64,000 bases of DNA from CANKHA01 sp963731585 (GCA_963731585.1 CAVSWC010000003.1:1116001-1180000); one strand, 5' to 3'. Shown: positions 55,404 through 63,763, counted from the first letter of the stretch. Numbers and translations are program-made. Notes: generated by a model not told the origin, from the letters alone.

Positions 55404-56291
55404 ATGGCCGAATTGTTGATCACAGAGGAGGCTGCAGAATACCTGCGGCTCAGCGAGCGCAAGCTTTACGAGCTGGTCGCTACCGGCGCCGTGCCCTGCA
55501 CCAAGGCCACGGGCCGCTGGCTTTTCCCGAAAGCCGCGCTCGATCGCTGGCTCACCTCGAGCCTGGTCACACCCGCCGGCATGACGCTGCCAGTGCGGCC
55601 GCCGATCGTGGGTGGCAGCCAGGATCCGTTGCTGGATTGGGCGCTGCGTGAGAGCGGGTGCGGCCTCGCCAGCCTGCCGGAGGGCAGTGAAGCGGGATTG
55701 CGCCGCCTTGCGCGCGGTGAGGTCATGGCGGCGGCCATCCATCTGCATCGCCTGGAAGGCGACGACGAAACCGCCAATGCCGAAGCGGTGGCTGAGGCGC
55801 CGGGCCTGCATGATGCGGTGGTGATCGCCTTTGTCCGGCGCGAGCAAGGGCTGCTCGTGGCCCCGGGCAATCCCTTGGGCCTCACCGATATCGGCAAGGT
55901 GGCGCAGGCCCGTGCACGCATGGCGCAACGGCCGGCGGGCGCCGGCGCCCAGCTCCTGTTGGTGGCGCTGCTGGCCCGCGCCGGCATCCCCGCGGAAGCG
56001 CTGGCGCTGGTGAAGCCGGTCTGCCCAACCGGTCCGGACCTGGGGCAGGCGGTGCGCTCGGGCCGTGCCGATTGCGGCATCGCCAGCCGCTCAGTGGCGC
56101 ATGCGGCGGGGCTCGGTTTCGTCCCGCTGGTCTGGGAATGCTTCGATCTGGTGCTGCACCAGCGCGATTATTTTCTGCCAGGGCCACAGGCGCTGTTCGA
56201 GCATCTCCGAAAGCCTGTTTTCCGCGCCCAGGCCGCCGAGCTGCAGGGCTATGATGTGGCCGAAGCGGGCAGGGTACGGCTGGTCAATTGA
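55404..56291 (+). CDS. HTH-PBP regulator, likely of tungstate uptake
   Basis: 295 aa. Excisionase-type winged helix at 1-55 (LLITEEAAEYLRLSERKLYE, VPCTKATGRWLFPKAALDRW), then a PBP-like ligand domain: SGCGLASLPEGSEAGLRRLA, RGEVMAAAIHLHRLEGDDET, VARKRFRREQ-like text, and GRADCGIASRSVAHAAGLGF, VPLVWECFDLVLHQRDYFLP. The same ligand domain ends MoeA-PBP at 32074. Single-component regulators of this type control Mo/W transport in other bacteria (the ModE-independent kind). Divergent from tupBCA by 87 bp, the standard place for its regulator. Confidence 0.88.
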   Translation: MAELLITEEAAEYLRLSERKLYELVATGAVPCTKATGRWLFPKAALDRWLTSSLVTPAGMTLPVRPPIVGGSQDPLLDWALRESGCGLASLPEGSEAGLRRLARGEVMAAAIHLHRLEGDDETANAEAVAEAPGLHDAVVIAFVRREQGLLVAPGNPLGLTDIGKVAQARARMAQRPAGAGAQLLLVALLARAGIPAEALALVKPVCPTGPDLGQAVRSGRADCGIASRSVAHAAGLGFVPLVWECFDLVLHQRDYFLPGPQALFEHLRKPVFRAQAAELQGYDVAEAGRVRLVN

Positions 56292-56336
56292 GCGCAAAGT
56301 CTCCGCCGACCGCGCGGCGGCGGCCTGCCTTTGCCG

Positions 56337-56366
56337 GGAGAGATGGCCGAATGGCTTGCGGCGCTC
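56337..56366 (+). pseudogene. 5' tRNA-Ser-like fragment
   Basis: 25 of 30 bases match the first 30 of the tRNA-Ser at 56424 (through D-arm to the anticodon stem). No anticodon, T-arm or acceptor 3' side follows. It is a remnant of a partial tandem duplication, 58 bp before the intact gene. Confidence 0.65.
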
Positions 56367-56423
56367 CAGCCCGCTACGCGCGTCTTGACTTAAAGCTGCG
56401 AGCGCCTTCAAGAAGTCACTGCT

Positions 56424-56513
56424 GGAGAGGTGGCCGAGTGGCTGAAGGCGCTCGCTTGGAAAGCGTGTATACGGGAAACCGTATCGCGGGTTCGAATCCC
56501 GCCCTCTCCGCCA
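56424..56513 (+). tRNA. serW: tRNA-Ser (anticodon GGA)
   Basis: 90 nt with encoded CCA (56511-56513). Acceptor GGAGAGG pairs with CCTCTCC. Loop TTGGAAA, anticodon GGA at 56458-56460. Anticodon stem CTCGC/GCGTG has one T-T mismatch at 56452; the usual base is A. Variable arm TACGGGAAACCGTA; T-arm GCGGGTTCGAATCCCGC. Confidence 0.95.
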
Positions 56514-56621
56514 TGGCTTCAGTGTCCAGCCCGGCCACATAGGTAACACGTACCTAAGACATGGGTGACAACCTCGTGCCGAACGGGTTGTCTGTCGTCG
56601 CTGCGATCAAACGCCGGTCGG
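56514..56621. other. Gap after tRNA-Ser with two IS-end-like repeats
   Basis: ACATAGGTAACA (56537-56548) and ACATGGGTGACA (56559-56570) are direct repeats, 10 of 12 identical, 22 bp apart. Similar spaced repeats form the terminal ends of IS21/IS481-type elements. No transposase is present, so at most a remnant. Confidence 0.35.
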
Positions 56622-57998
56622 TTATTCGGTCAGGAAATAGCCGCCGGTGATGCCCCGGTGGTACAGCTCTGCCACGGCTGGCACGACGCCGAGCGGCAGC
56701 CCCGCCTCGGCCTTGTTGTAGGTGTGGACGCCGGCGCGGAATTGCGTGAGTCGCACCCGCAGCGCCGGATCATATTTCGCGAACATCGGCAGCACGACTT
56801 CACGATAGACCTCGGGGCTGTGGTCGCGGCTGTCCTTCGTGATGCAGAAATGCACCGGCGGCACAGGCTTCACGCCCTCGCCCGTCAGCGGGAACGGGAA
56901 GCCCTTGTAGTGCTTCACCAGCCTCTCGGTGTCGTCGCCGGACAGATCGAGCCGCTTCGCGCTCGCCCGCGCCGCGGCTTCCAGCGATGTCGCGATGTTG
57001 TGGGTGATGATATATTCGGCCTTGAACTGCGGGCGCGCCTTGGTGCGATCCCACCAGTCGAGGATATCCTCCATCAGCCAGGGCAGCCGCATCAGCGCCT
57101 TCGGACCCTCCTGGCCGAGCGCCTCCGGCCCCGCATAGCGGGCACGGTCGCGCCAGGTGCGGATATAGAGCTCGTTGAACGGGTCGGCGCGCGGCGCTGG
57201 CTTCGTTGCGACGCGCTCGAAGCCCTCGATCTTGCCGAGCGCACCGGACCAGTTGTGCTGCTGTTCCTGGATGAAGCCAAACGGCGAGTTCTCGACCGCG
57301 ATGACGCCGGCGATGTTCGGCACCCGCTGGCACATCATGAAGACATGCGGCCCGCCGGTGGAATGCCCGGTGACGTAGATCGAATAGTCCGCCTCCGGGA
57401 AATGGCGGCGCATCGCCTCCTTCATGCCGGCCTCGAAGGCGAGCGGCCAGCCCGCCATGCGGTCGTAGAAGGTCGAGCCGGGCTTGGCGCGCGCGACGGT
57501 GCGCGTGCCGTAGCGCAGCCGCATCGAGGTGTCGCGCACCACCTCGTACTGGTCCGGCGTGATGTGCTCGCCTTGCTTCCACATCGGCGTCCTGACGGTG
57601 CCGTCCGGATGGATGGTGTCGCCCGGCCAGTCCCGGCTCGGATCGTCGAAATAGAGCCGGCCCGGGAAGGTCATGGCGACCGCCTTGTGCCCGAACTTGC
57701 CGGCATAGGTCTTGGCCATCGGCTCCATCGACTTGAAATCGCCGGAGCCGCCGTGCAGCAGGAAGATGCCGATCTTCTTGCCGTCGGCGCCGCGCGCCAC
57801 CTGCGCCGGGTCGGCCGGCTCGTAGACCATCACCCCCATGTCCCATTCGAGGCCGAGCGTCTCGATGCGGAAGATGTCCTCGGTCTGCTTCAGCGGCAGA
57901 TCAGCGCGCGCCAGGATCCTGTCGGAGCTCGCGACGATTTCGTCGCGGGAGACCTGCGACGGCGGTTCCCATTGGGCGGCGGTTTGATGAACGGTCAT
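56622..57998 (-). CDS. Alpha/beta-hydrolase fold protein, unknown substrate
   Basis: 458 aa, intact. Oxyanion-hole text GIFLLHGGSGDFKSMEPMAK near 78-97, nucleophile elbow YVTGHSTGGPHVFMMCQRVP (GHSTG, Ser near 215), candidate late His in RAGVHTYNKAEAGLPLG. No signal peptide. Longer than ordinary esterases, with a large cap between the elbow and the C-terminus. It lies divergent from a TTT receptor gene (173 bp), so a role with an imported ester or amide is plausible. Family beyond the fold not recognised. Confidence 0.8.
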   Translation of the reverse strand: MTVHQTAAQWEPPSQVSRDEIVASSDRILARADLPLKQTEDIFRIETLGLEWDMGVMVYEPADPAQVARGADGKKIGIFLLHGGSGDFKSMEPMAKTYAGKFGHKAVAMTFPGRLYFDDPSRDWPGDTIHPDGTVRTPMWKQGEHITPDQYEVVRDTSMRLRYGTRTVARAKPGSTFYDRMAGWPLAFEAGMKEAMRRHFPEADYSIYVTGHSTGGPHVFMMCQRVPNIAGVIAVENSPFGFIQEQQHNWSGALGKIEGFERVATKPAPRADPFNELYIRTWRDRARYAGPEALGQEGPKALMRLPWLMEDILDWWDRTKARPQFKAEYIITHNIATSLEAAARASAKRLDLSGDDTERLVKHYKGFPFPLTGEGVKPVPPVHFCITKDSRDHSPEVYREVVLPMFAKYDPALRVRLTQFRAGVHTYNKAEAGLPLGVVPAVAELYHRGITGGYFLTE

Positions 57999-58171
57999 GC
58001 GGGCTCCTCCGGCGGGGAATGCGGCTCAAGGAAGCATAGAAAACACGCACCCGCTCTGCCAGCGGAGAATCTGCACGCCGCGGCTGCTTCACAGCCGGCG
58101 CGATCTGTGATGGCATTGAACCCGTTCGGGGTCCGGCGAACACCGCGGGCCGTACGACGGGAGACACGACC

Positions 58172-59242
58172 ATGCGCCTACCTCGCTCATATCTCACCCT
58201 CGGCATCGCAGTAGGCGCCGCCGCGCTCGTGCTCGCCGCCTCCGCCGGCGCCGCCTTCGCGCAGCAGTCCGCGGAGGAGTTTTTCCGCAGCCGCAAGGAG
58301 ATGAACTTCATCACCAGCAGCCCGCCGGGCGGCGGCTACGACGCCTATTCGCGTCTGTTCGCGCGCTATATGAGCAAGTACCTGCCCGGCAATCCCACTA
58401 TCCTGGTCAACAATATGCCGGGCGGCGGCGGCATCCGTGCCGCCAATTTCCTCTACAACATCGCGCCGAAGGACGGTTCCACCATCGCTCTGCTCGACCG
58501 CGGCATCGCGACCGCGCCGCTGCTCTATGGCGAGGAATCGAAGGCGCAGTTCGAGGCCGTGAAGTTCAATTGGCTCGGCAGCGCGATGAGCGAGAACGGC
58601 ATGGCCGCGGTCTCTACCGCGAAGTCGGTGAAGTCGATCGAGGATGTTAAGACCCGCGAGGTGATCGTCGGGGCGACCGCGCCGGAGCAGGATCCGGCGA
58701 TGTTTCCGCGTCTGCTGAACGAATTGCTCGGGACCAAGTTCAAGATCGTTTACGGCTACGGCGGCCAGCCCGACAGCTTCCTCGCAATCGAGCGTGGCGA
58801 GCTCGACGGATTGTTCATGAGCGGCTGGTCCGGCCCTGGCCGCGCCTATGTCCGCGAGAAGATCAAGGAAGGCAAGATGAACCTTCTGGTGCAGATGTCC
58901 GCCACCGGCGATCCTGCGCACAGCGATACGCCGACCATCCTGTCGCTGATCAAGAACGACCAAGACCGGCAAGTCGTCGAACTGCTGCTGTCGCGGCTCG
59001 CGCTCGGTCGGCCGTTCCTGTCGCCGCCCGGCATTCCGGCCGACCGGGTGGCGATGCTGCGCGACGCCTTCCGAAAGGCGGCGACCGACCCGGGCCTGCT
59101 CGAGGACGCCGCCAAGTCGCGCCTCGCCATCGATCCGATCTTCGGCGAAGAGGCGCAGGCGCTGATCGCAAAAATCTATCAGGCGTCGCCGGAGCTCGTC
59201 CTGCGCGCGCGCAACATCGTGAAGATCTCCGACGCGAAATAG
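58172..59242 (+). CDS. TTT receptor (TctC/Bug family) upstream of the M20 hydrolase
   Basis: 356 aa, intact. Signal peptide GIAVGAAALVLAASAGAAFA, then EMNFITSSPPGGGYDAYSRL, YLPGNPTILVNNMPGGGGIR, FKIVYGYGGQPDSFLAIERG and RPFLSPPGIPADRVAMLRDA, the usual TctC blocks. Followed by an M20 hydrolase (102 bp) and another receptor. No membrane subunits nearby. Ligand unknown. Confidence 0.9.
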   Translation: MRLPRSYLTLGIAVGAAALVLAASAGAAFAQQSAEEFFRSRKEMNFITSSPPGGGYDAYSRLFARYMSKYLPGNPTILVNNMPGGGGIRAANFLYNIAPKDGSTIALLDRGIATAPLLYGEESKAQFEAVKFNWLGSAMSENGMAAVSTAKSVKSIEDVKTREVIVGATAPEQDPAMFPRLLNELLGTKFKIVYGYGGQPDSFLAIERGELDGLFMSGWSGPGRAYVREKIKEGKMNLLVQMSATGDPAHSDTPTILSLIKNDQDRQVVELLLSRLALGRPFLSPPGIPADRVAMLRDAFRKAATDPGLLEDAAKSRLAIDPIFGEEAQALIAKIYQASPELVLRARNIVKISDAK

Positions 59243-59344
59243 GCGATAGAGCGCATCACGGACGGGCTGTGCGCAGCATCAAGGTCCTGGATCTGCTGAC
59301 GAGGCCGATAGCGTTGCGAAACTATGAGTAGCGGGAGTCCAAGC

Positions 59345-60796
59345 ATGGCCGAGCCGAGCGCCGAACACGAGTTCGTGTGCGATTTCGTGGACCGGAACGA
59401 GAAGGCGATCGCTCTGCTCGGCGACAGCATCTTCTACTTCGGCGAGCTCGGCATGCAGGAGTTCGAGACGTCCAAGCTGATGGCCGACCTGCTTGAACAG
59501 GGCGGCTTCGCGGTCGAGCGCGGCATCGCCGAGATGCCGACCGCGTTCTGCGCGACCTACGGCGCGGACGGGCCGGTGCTCGCGATGCATACCGAATATG
59601 ACTCGGTGCCCAACAATTCGCAGGCCGCCGGCAAGCTCGAAGCGACGCCGATCACGGAAGGCGCGCCCGGCCATTGCGAGGGCCATAACGTCAATGCCGC
59701 GGTGCTGGTGGCGGGCGCGCTGGCGGCGGCGCGGGCGATCGACCGGTTCGGCCTGAAGGGCCGGCTGAAAGTGATCGGCGCGCCGGCCGAGGAGCAACTC
59801 ATCAGCCGCCCCTATATGGTGCGCGACGGCTGGTTCGACGATGTCGACGTCGCCTTCCACAACCATATCAGCCAGAAATTCGAGGCCGGCTACGGCAGCA
59901 TCCAGGCCGCGCTGATCTCTGCCACCTTCACCTTCCGCGGCGAGACCGCCCATGCCGGCACGGCGCCCTGGAAGGGCCGCGACGCGCTCGACGGCGTCAT
60001 GCTGATGGATATGGGCATGGCGCAGTTCCGCGAGCACATGATGCCCACGGCGCGCATGCAGCGCGTCGTCACCGACGGCGGCGACCAGCCCAATGCGACG
60101 CCGGCGAAGGCCACGCTGTGGTGGTATTTCCGCGATACCACGGCGGACGGCGCCAACCGGCTGTTCGAGCAGGCCAAGAAGATCGCGCAGGGTGCCGCGA
60201 TGATGACCAATACCGAGGTCGAGACCGAGATCATGGCGGCGGTCTGGCCGCTGCGCGGCAACCGCACTCTGGCCGAGATGGTGCAGGACAAGATCAGGCT
60301 GGTTGGCATGCCGAGATGGACCGCCGAGGAGCAGGACTTCGCGCGCAAGCTGCAGGCCGCGGTCGGCGTCAAGGCCGACGGCCTCGCTGTCGAGCTGCCG
60401 AATTTCAAGGGCGAGGCGGTGCAGAAGCCGTCGGCCAACGATGCCGGTGACGTGTCGTGGAAGGTGCCGATGGTGAAGTTTTACTATCCGTCGAACATTC
60501 CGCATTCGACCGCCCACCACTGGGGCGGCGGCACCGCGCTCGCGACCTCGATCGCGCACAAGGGCGCTTATGCCGGCGCCAAGGTGCTCGCGAGCTCGGT
60601 CGTGGAATGCCTGAAGAACCCGGCCATCGTGGAGGAGGCGAAGCGGACCTTCCTCGCGGAGACCGGCGGCGTCAAATACACTTCCATGCTGCCGCCGGGC
60701 CAGAAGCCGCCGGTCGACCTCAACCGCACGCTGATGGAAAGATATCGGCCGCTGATGCAGAAGCACTACCTGACCGAAAAGCCGCAATTCGTCTGA
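59345..60796 (+). CDS. M20-family amidohydrolase (AbgB-like)
   Basis: 483 aa from ATG 59345 (GGGAG upstream; an ATG at 59324 is in frame but has no ribosome site). Metal-binding blocks: MHTEYDSVPNNSQAAG, CEGHNVNAAVLVAGALAAAR, GAPAEEQLISRPYMVRDGWF, FHNHISQKFEAGY; dimerisation domain FRGETAHAGTAPWKGRDALD; final metal His region SNIPHSTAHHWGGGTALATS. Matches the AbgB/HmrA-like zinc amidohydrolases that cleave N-acyl or p-aminobenzoyl-glutamate type amides. Cytosolic. Flanked by two TTT receptors, so probably acts on what they import. Confidence 0.9.
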   Translation: MAEPSAEHEFVCDFVDRNEKAIALLGDSIFYFGELGMQEFETSKLMADLLEQGGFAVERGIAEMPTAFCATYGADGPVLAMHTEYDSVPNNSQAAGKLEATPITEGAPGHCEGHNVNAAVLVAGALAAARAIDRFGLKGRLKVIGAPAEEQLISRPYMVRDGWFDDVDVAFHNHISQKFEAGYGSIQAALISATFTFRGETAHAGTAPWKGRDALDGVMLMDMGMAQFREHMMPTARMQRVVTDGGDQPNATPAKATLWWYFRDTTADGANRLFEQAKKIAQGAAMMTNTEVETEIMAAVWPLRGNRTLAEMVQDKIRLVGMPRWTAEEQDFARKLQAAVGVKADGLAVELPNFKGEAVQKPSANDAGDVSWKVPMVKFYYPSNIPHSTAHHWGGGTALATSIAHKGAYAGAKVLASSVVECLKNPAIVEEAKRTFLAETGGVKYTSMLPPGQKPPVDLNRTLMERYRPLMQKHYLTEKPQFV

Positions 60797-60836
60797 AGCG
60801 GGCGGTCGTCCCGCCGGCCCGTCAAGGAGAACAAAA

Positions 60837-61895
60837 ATGCGTTTCGCACGTCGCCATATTCTGCGGTCAGCCGCAGCGCTTGCTGGCCTGGCCGGGTTAC
60901 TGCAGGCCGGTACGGCCGCGGCGGATCCGATTGCGGATTTCTACACAGGCAAAACGGTCCGCATCGTGGTTGGCTCGGCGCCCGGCGGCGGCTACGACCT
61001 CTATGCGCGCCTTCTGTCGCGCCACATAGGTCGCCACATCCCGGGCAATCCGTCGGTCATTGTGCAGAACATGCCCGGCGCGGGCGGCCTCACTGCAACG
61101 AACTTCCTGTACGCGAAGGCGCCGCGCGACGGCACCAGCTTTGGCATCGTCCAGGGCACACTGATCTATGCCCAGGCCGGCAACTCGCCGAACGTACAGT
61201 TCGACATGCGCAAGTTCGGTTGGCTGGGCAGTGCGAACAACACGTCCAACGCCTGCGTGTTCTCGAAGCGCGCGCTGCCCAAGGAAGCCAGCGAGCTCCT
61301 TGAGCGCGAGGTGATCATCGGCACCTCCGCGGGCTCGACCGAATTGGTTCCCACCCTGCTCAACAACATACTCGGCACCAAGTTCAAGCTTGTCAGGGGG
61401 TTCCAGTCTACGACCAACGTGCTGCTGGCGATCGAGCGCGGCGAGGTCGACGGGTTGTGCGGCTGGGGCTGGGACGGCGCCCAGGTCAATGGCCGCGACT
61501 TCTTCGAGCGCGGCGTGATCCAGGTCGGGCTCGAAACCGCCAATGAGCGCCATCCTGTCCTGAAGGAGCGCGGCGTGCCCTTCGCGCTGGACCTCATTAA
61601 GTCCGAGAAGGACCGCAAGGTATGGGAATTCCTGTTCAGCTACCTCGTCTACGTGCGGCCGTTCATCGTCCCGCCGGAAGTGCCGGCGGATCGCCTGAAG
61701 GCGCTGCAGAGCGCTTTCAAGGCAACGCTGGAGGACCCAGAATTCCTGGCCGAGGCCAAGAAGGGCCAAGTGGAAATCCGCTATGTCAGCCCGGAGCGGG
61801 TGCAGGCGGCGCTGGGTCAGGTGCTCGACGCGCCCGCGGACGTGAAAGAAGCGGCGATCGACCAACTCCGGCAATCGGGCTGGGGCGGCCTCTAA
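60837..61895 (+). CDS. TTT receptor (TctC/Bug family) downstream of the M20 hydrolase
   Basis: 352 aa, intact, AAGGAGAAC before the ATG. Twin-arginine-like signal RRHILRSAAALAGLAGLLQA. Then TVRIVVGSAPGGGYDLYARL, HIPGNPSVIVQNMPGAGGLT, FKLVRGFQSTTNVLLAIERG and RPFIVPPEVPADRLKALQSA. Related to 58172 but clearly diverged. A long hairpin follows. Ligand unknown. Confidence 0.9.
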   Translation: MRFARRHILRSAAALAGLAGLLQAGTAAADPIADFYTGKTVRIVVGSAPGGGYDLYARLLSRHIGRHIPGNPSVIVQNMPGAGGLTATNFLYAKAPRDGTSFGIVQGTLIYAQAGNSPNVQFDMRKFGWLGSANNTSNACVFSKRALPKEASELLEREVIIGTSAGSTELVPTLLNNILGTKFKLVRGFQSTTNVLLAIERGEVDGLCGWGWDGAQVNGRDFFERGVIQVGLETANERHPVLKERGVPFALDLIKSEKDRKVWEFLFSYLVYVRPFIVPPEVPADRLKALQSAFKATLEDPEFLAEAKKGQVEIRYVSPERVQAALGQVLDAPADVKEAAIDQLRQSGWGGL

Positions 61896-61950
61896 GCGGT
61901 TCCCTGTTGCGAAGCCAGGCGGGAGCCGAAGGGCGCGGGTCCACTTCCAG

Positions 61951-62018
61951 AGAAGGTTGGAATCCAGTTACTCTCCCTCCGCCAGTCCCAAGCGGGAGGA
62001 ACTGGCATCCAACTTTCT
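61951..62018. repeat. Long imperfect hairpin after the receptor gene
   Basis: Arms 61951-61969 and 62000-62018 match at 16 of 19 positions (AGAAGGTTGGAATCCAGTT against the complement), with inner CTCC/GGAG pairing. Probable terminator or a repeat element. Confidence 0.5.
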
Positions 62019-62151
62019 CCGCTGCGGCAGGAATCTAATAGGCTTGGATAGCGGACGTCCAACGCCGTTCTGAGACAATCCCGTCAGGAAGGTGTTACGC
62101 TTATGACAGTTCACAGCGTACGTCAGGAAAAGATCAGACGGGAGGCAGGTC

Positions 62152-62943
62152 ATGTTGAGGCTTCTGCAAACTCTGGCAGTCATCCTGTTCGCCAGCGATG
62201 CCGCGGCGCAGACCGTCTCGCCCCAGCTAGTCAAGGAGATTGCGCCGGAAGGCAAGCTACGGGCAGCCATCAACTTTGGTAATCCCGTTCTGGCTCAAAA
62301 GGACGCGACGACCGGCGAGCCGCGGGGGATTTCGGTCGATCTCTCCCGCGAGCTCGCCCGCCGGCTCGGCGTTCCCGTCGAGTTCGTCCTGTTCGAGGCG
62401 GCCGGGAAGGTTGCGGATGCGGTCAAGGCCGGCGTGTGGGACGTCGCGTTCCTGGCCATCGATCCCGGGCGTGCAAACGACATCGCATTCACCGCGCCTT
62501 ATGTCGTGATCGAAGGAACCTACCTTGTCCCGGCGGACTCGCGCCTGCGGACGATCGAGGACATCGACCGGGAGGGCGTGCGGATCGCCGTTGGAAAAGG
62601 AAGTGCCTACGATCTTTACCTGACCCGGACGATCAAACAGGCGCAACTCGTTCGCGCTCCGACGTCGCCTACCGTGATCGACGTCTTCCGCGACCAGAAA
62701 CTCGAGGTTGCGGCGGGCGTTCGCCAGCAGCTCATTGCGTTCGCCTCCGGTCAACCAGACGTGCGTGTCATGGACGGGCGCTTCATGGTGATCGAGCAGG
62801 CGATTGGAACGCCGAAAGGCCGCGAGAACGGGTTGGAATTCCTGAAGGGTTTCGTGGAAGACGCCAAGGCTTCCGGTTTCGTTGCGGATGCGCTCACCCG
62901 CAGCAACCAGCGCGATGCGGCGGTGGCCCCGCCAGTCCGATGA
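62152..62943 (+). CDS. Amino-acid-type periplasmic binding protein (SBP_bac_3)
   Basis: 263 aa. Signal peptide LRLLQTLAVILFASDAAAQ, GREPRG-like start APEGKLRAAINFGNPVLAQK, GEPRGISVDLSRELARRLGV, AVKAGVWDVAFLAIDPGRAN, IAFTAPYVVIEGTYLVPADS. Standard family 3 receptor of polar amino-acid ABC importers, but no permease or ATPase genes follow. ATG 62152 with GGGAGG upstream. Stands between a hairpin and the convergent TetR gene. Confidence 0.9.
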   Translation: MLRLLQTLAVILFASDAAAQTVSPQLVKEIAPEGKLRAAINFGNPVLAQKDATTGEPRGISVDLSRELARRLGVPVEFVLFEAAGKVADAVKAGVWDVAFLAIDPGRANDIAFTAPYVVIEGTYLVPADSRLRTIEDIDREGVRIAVGKGSAYDLYLTRTIKQAQLVRAPTSPTVIDVFRDQKLEVAAGVRQQLIAFASGQPDVRVMDGRFMVIEQAIGTPKGRENGLEFLKGFVEDAKASGFVADALTRSNQRDAAVAPPVR

Positions 62944-62992
62944 TCAGGGCTGGCCTCCGCAGCTCGGGACGACCAAAGGCATCCGTTTATTG

Positions 62993-63670
62993 CTAAGGCG
63001 CTTGAGGGCCGATCCAAGTGCCGGGGGGTAAGGACGGCAGTTCGGCCGCCAAACCTTCGAGCATGCCCTGCACAAGTCTGTCGGCCAGCGCGGCGGATTT
63101 TTTTTTCGGACCGACCAGCCCATCAACCAGCAGCAAAGTAAGACCATGCACAAGCGACCAGCAGGCTAGAATGGCGCCTGCAATCTTCCGTTCGTTGCGG
63201 GAGGTGTCCGAAATCGCGTGTCCCAAACCGCCCGCAATAATCACGCCCGCGAGCAGCGCCTTCGTCTTCTCGGCTTCAGCCAGTTCGATGGCCGGACGGC
63301 TGCGATCCGGACCGCCCAGATAGCCCCCGAACATCAGGCTGTAGAGCGCCGGGTTCTCAACGCCGTGATCAACGTAGGCGCGCAACATCGCGAACAACTG
63401 CTCGCGGGGATCGCTCAGTCGCGCCATCTCATGGACCATGCGTTTCGTCAGCGTCTCGAATCCCGCCGCCGACACGGCTGCCAATAGCTCACGCTTATCG
63501 GCAAAGTGCTTGTAAGGGGCGTTGTGGCTGACGCCGGCGCGGCGGGCGAGTTCACGCAGCGAAAGTTCAAGGCTTTGAGTTTCACCCAGAATTTCCAGGG
63601 CGGCATCGACCATCGCACGGCGCAAGTCGCCATGGTGGTAGGGGCGCTCCTCGGCTTGGGATTTAGGCAT
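62993..63670 (-). CDS. TetR-family repressor of the divergent RND pump
   Basis: 225 aa from ATG 63670. HTH region RRAMVDAALEILGETQSLEL, SLRELARRAGVSHNAPYKHF, ADKRELLAAVSAAGFETLTK. C-terminal ligand domain of the WHG type (PALYSLMFGGYLGGPDRSRP, LVHGLTLLLVDGLVG). An in-frame start ten codons upstream has no support. It is 169 bp from the RND adaptor gene, with three palindromic operator copies between, one over its own promoter. Confidence 0.92.
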   Translation of the reverse strand: MPKSQAEERPYHHGDLRRAMVDAALEILGETQSLELSLRELARRAGVSHNAPYKHFADKRELLAAVSAAGFETLTKRMVHEMARLSDPREQLFAMLRAYVDHGVENPALYSLMFGGYLGGPDRSRPAIELAEAEKTKALLAGVIIAGGLGHAISDTSRNERKIAGAILACWSLVHGLTLLLVDGLVGPKKKSAALADRLVQGMLEGLAAELPSLPPGTWIGPQAP

Positions 63671-63697
63671 TGCTCGGCAAATCCTTGAGTTAGCTCC

Positions 63698-63726
63698 CAT
63701 TTAAGCGATTAAGTTGACGATGTCAA
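63698..63726 (-). promoter_or_regulatory. tetR promoter
   Basis: Minus strand TTGACA (63726-63721), 17-base spacer, TAAATG (63703-63698), 28 bases before ATG 63670. It overlaps operator copy one. Confidence 0.6.
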
Positions 63727-63730
63727 CATT
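63711..63730. promoter_or_regulatory. TetR operator, copy 1
   Basis: AAGTTGACGATGTCAACATT. Near-palindrome GTTGAC-GAT-GTCAAC. Lies between the -35 and -10 of tetR. Confidence 0.7.
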
Positions 63731-63763
63731 TGCATATCAGCCATTCCCAAGCTGCTGACCTCC

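Noticed and set aside
54624..55928. 434-aa frame with TupB
   Set aside because: The N-terminal 200 residues lie antisense to the HTH-PBP regulator and have no family text.
56565..58214. 549-aa plus frame opposite the alpha/beta hydrolase
   Set aside because: Same kind of shadow; spans the tRNA-adjacent gap and the next gene start.
59279..60787. 502-aa minus frame opposite the M20 hydrolase
   Set aside because: Shadow composition (His, Arg, Ala, Leu rich) with no fold; the plus strand is a clear enzyme.
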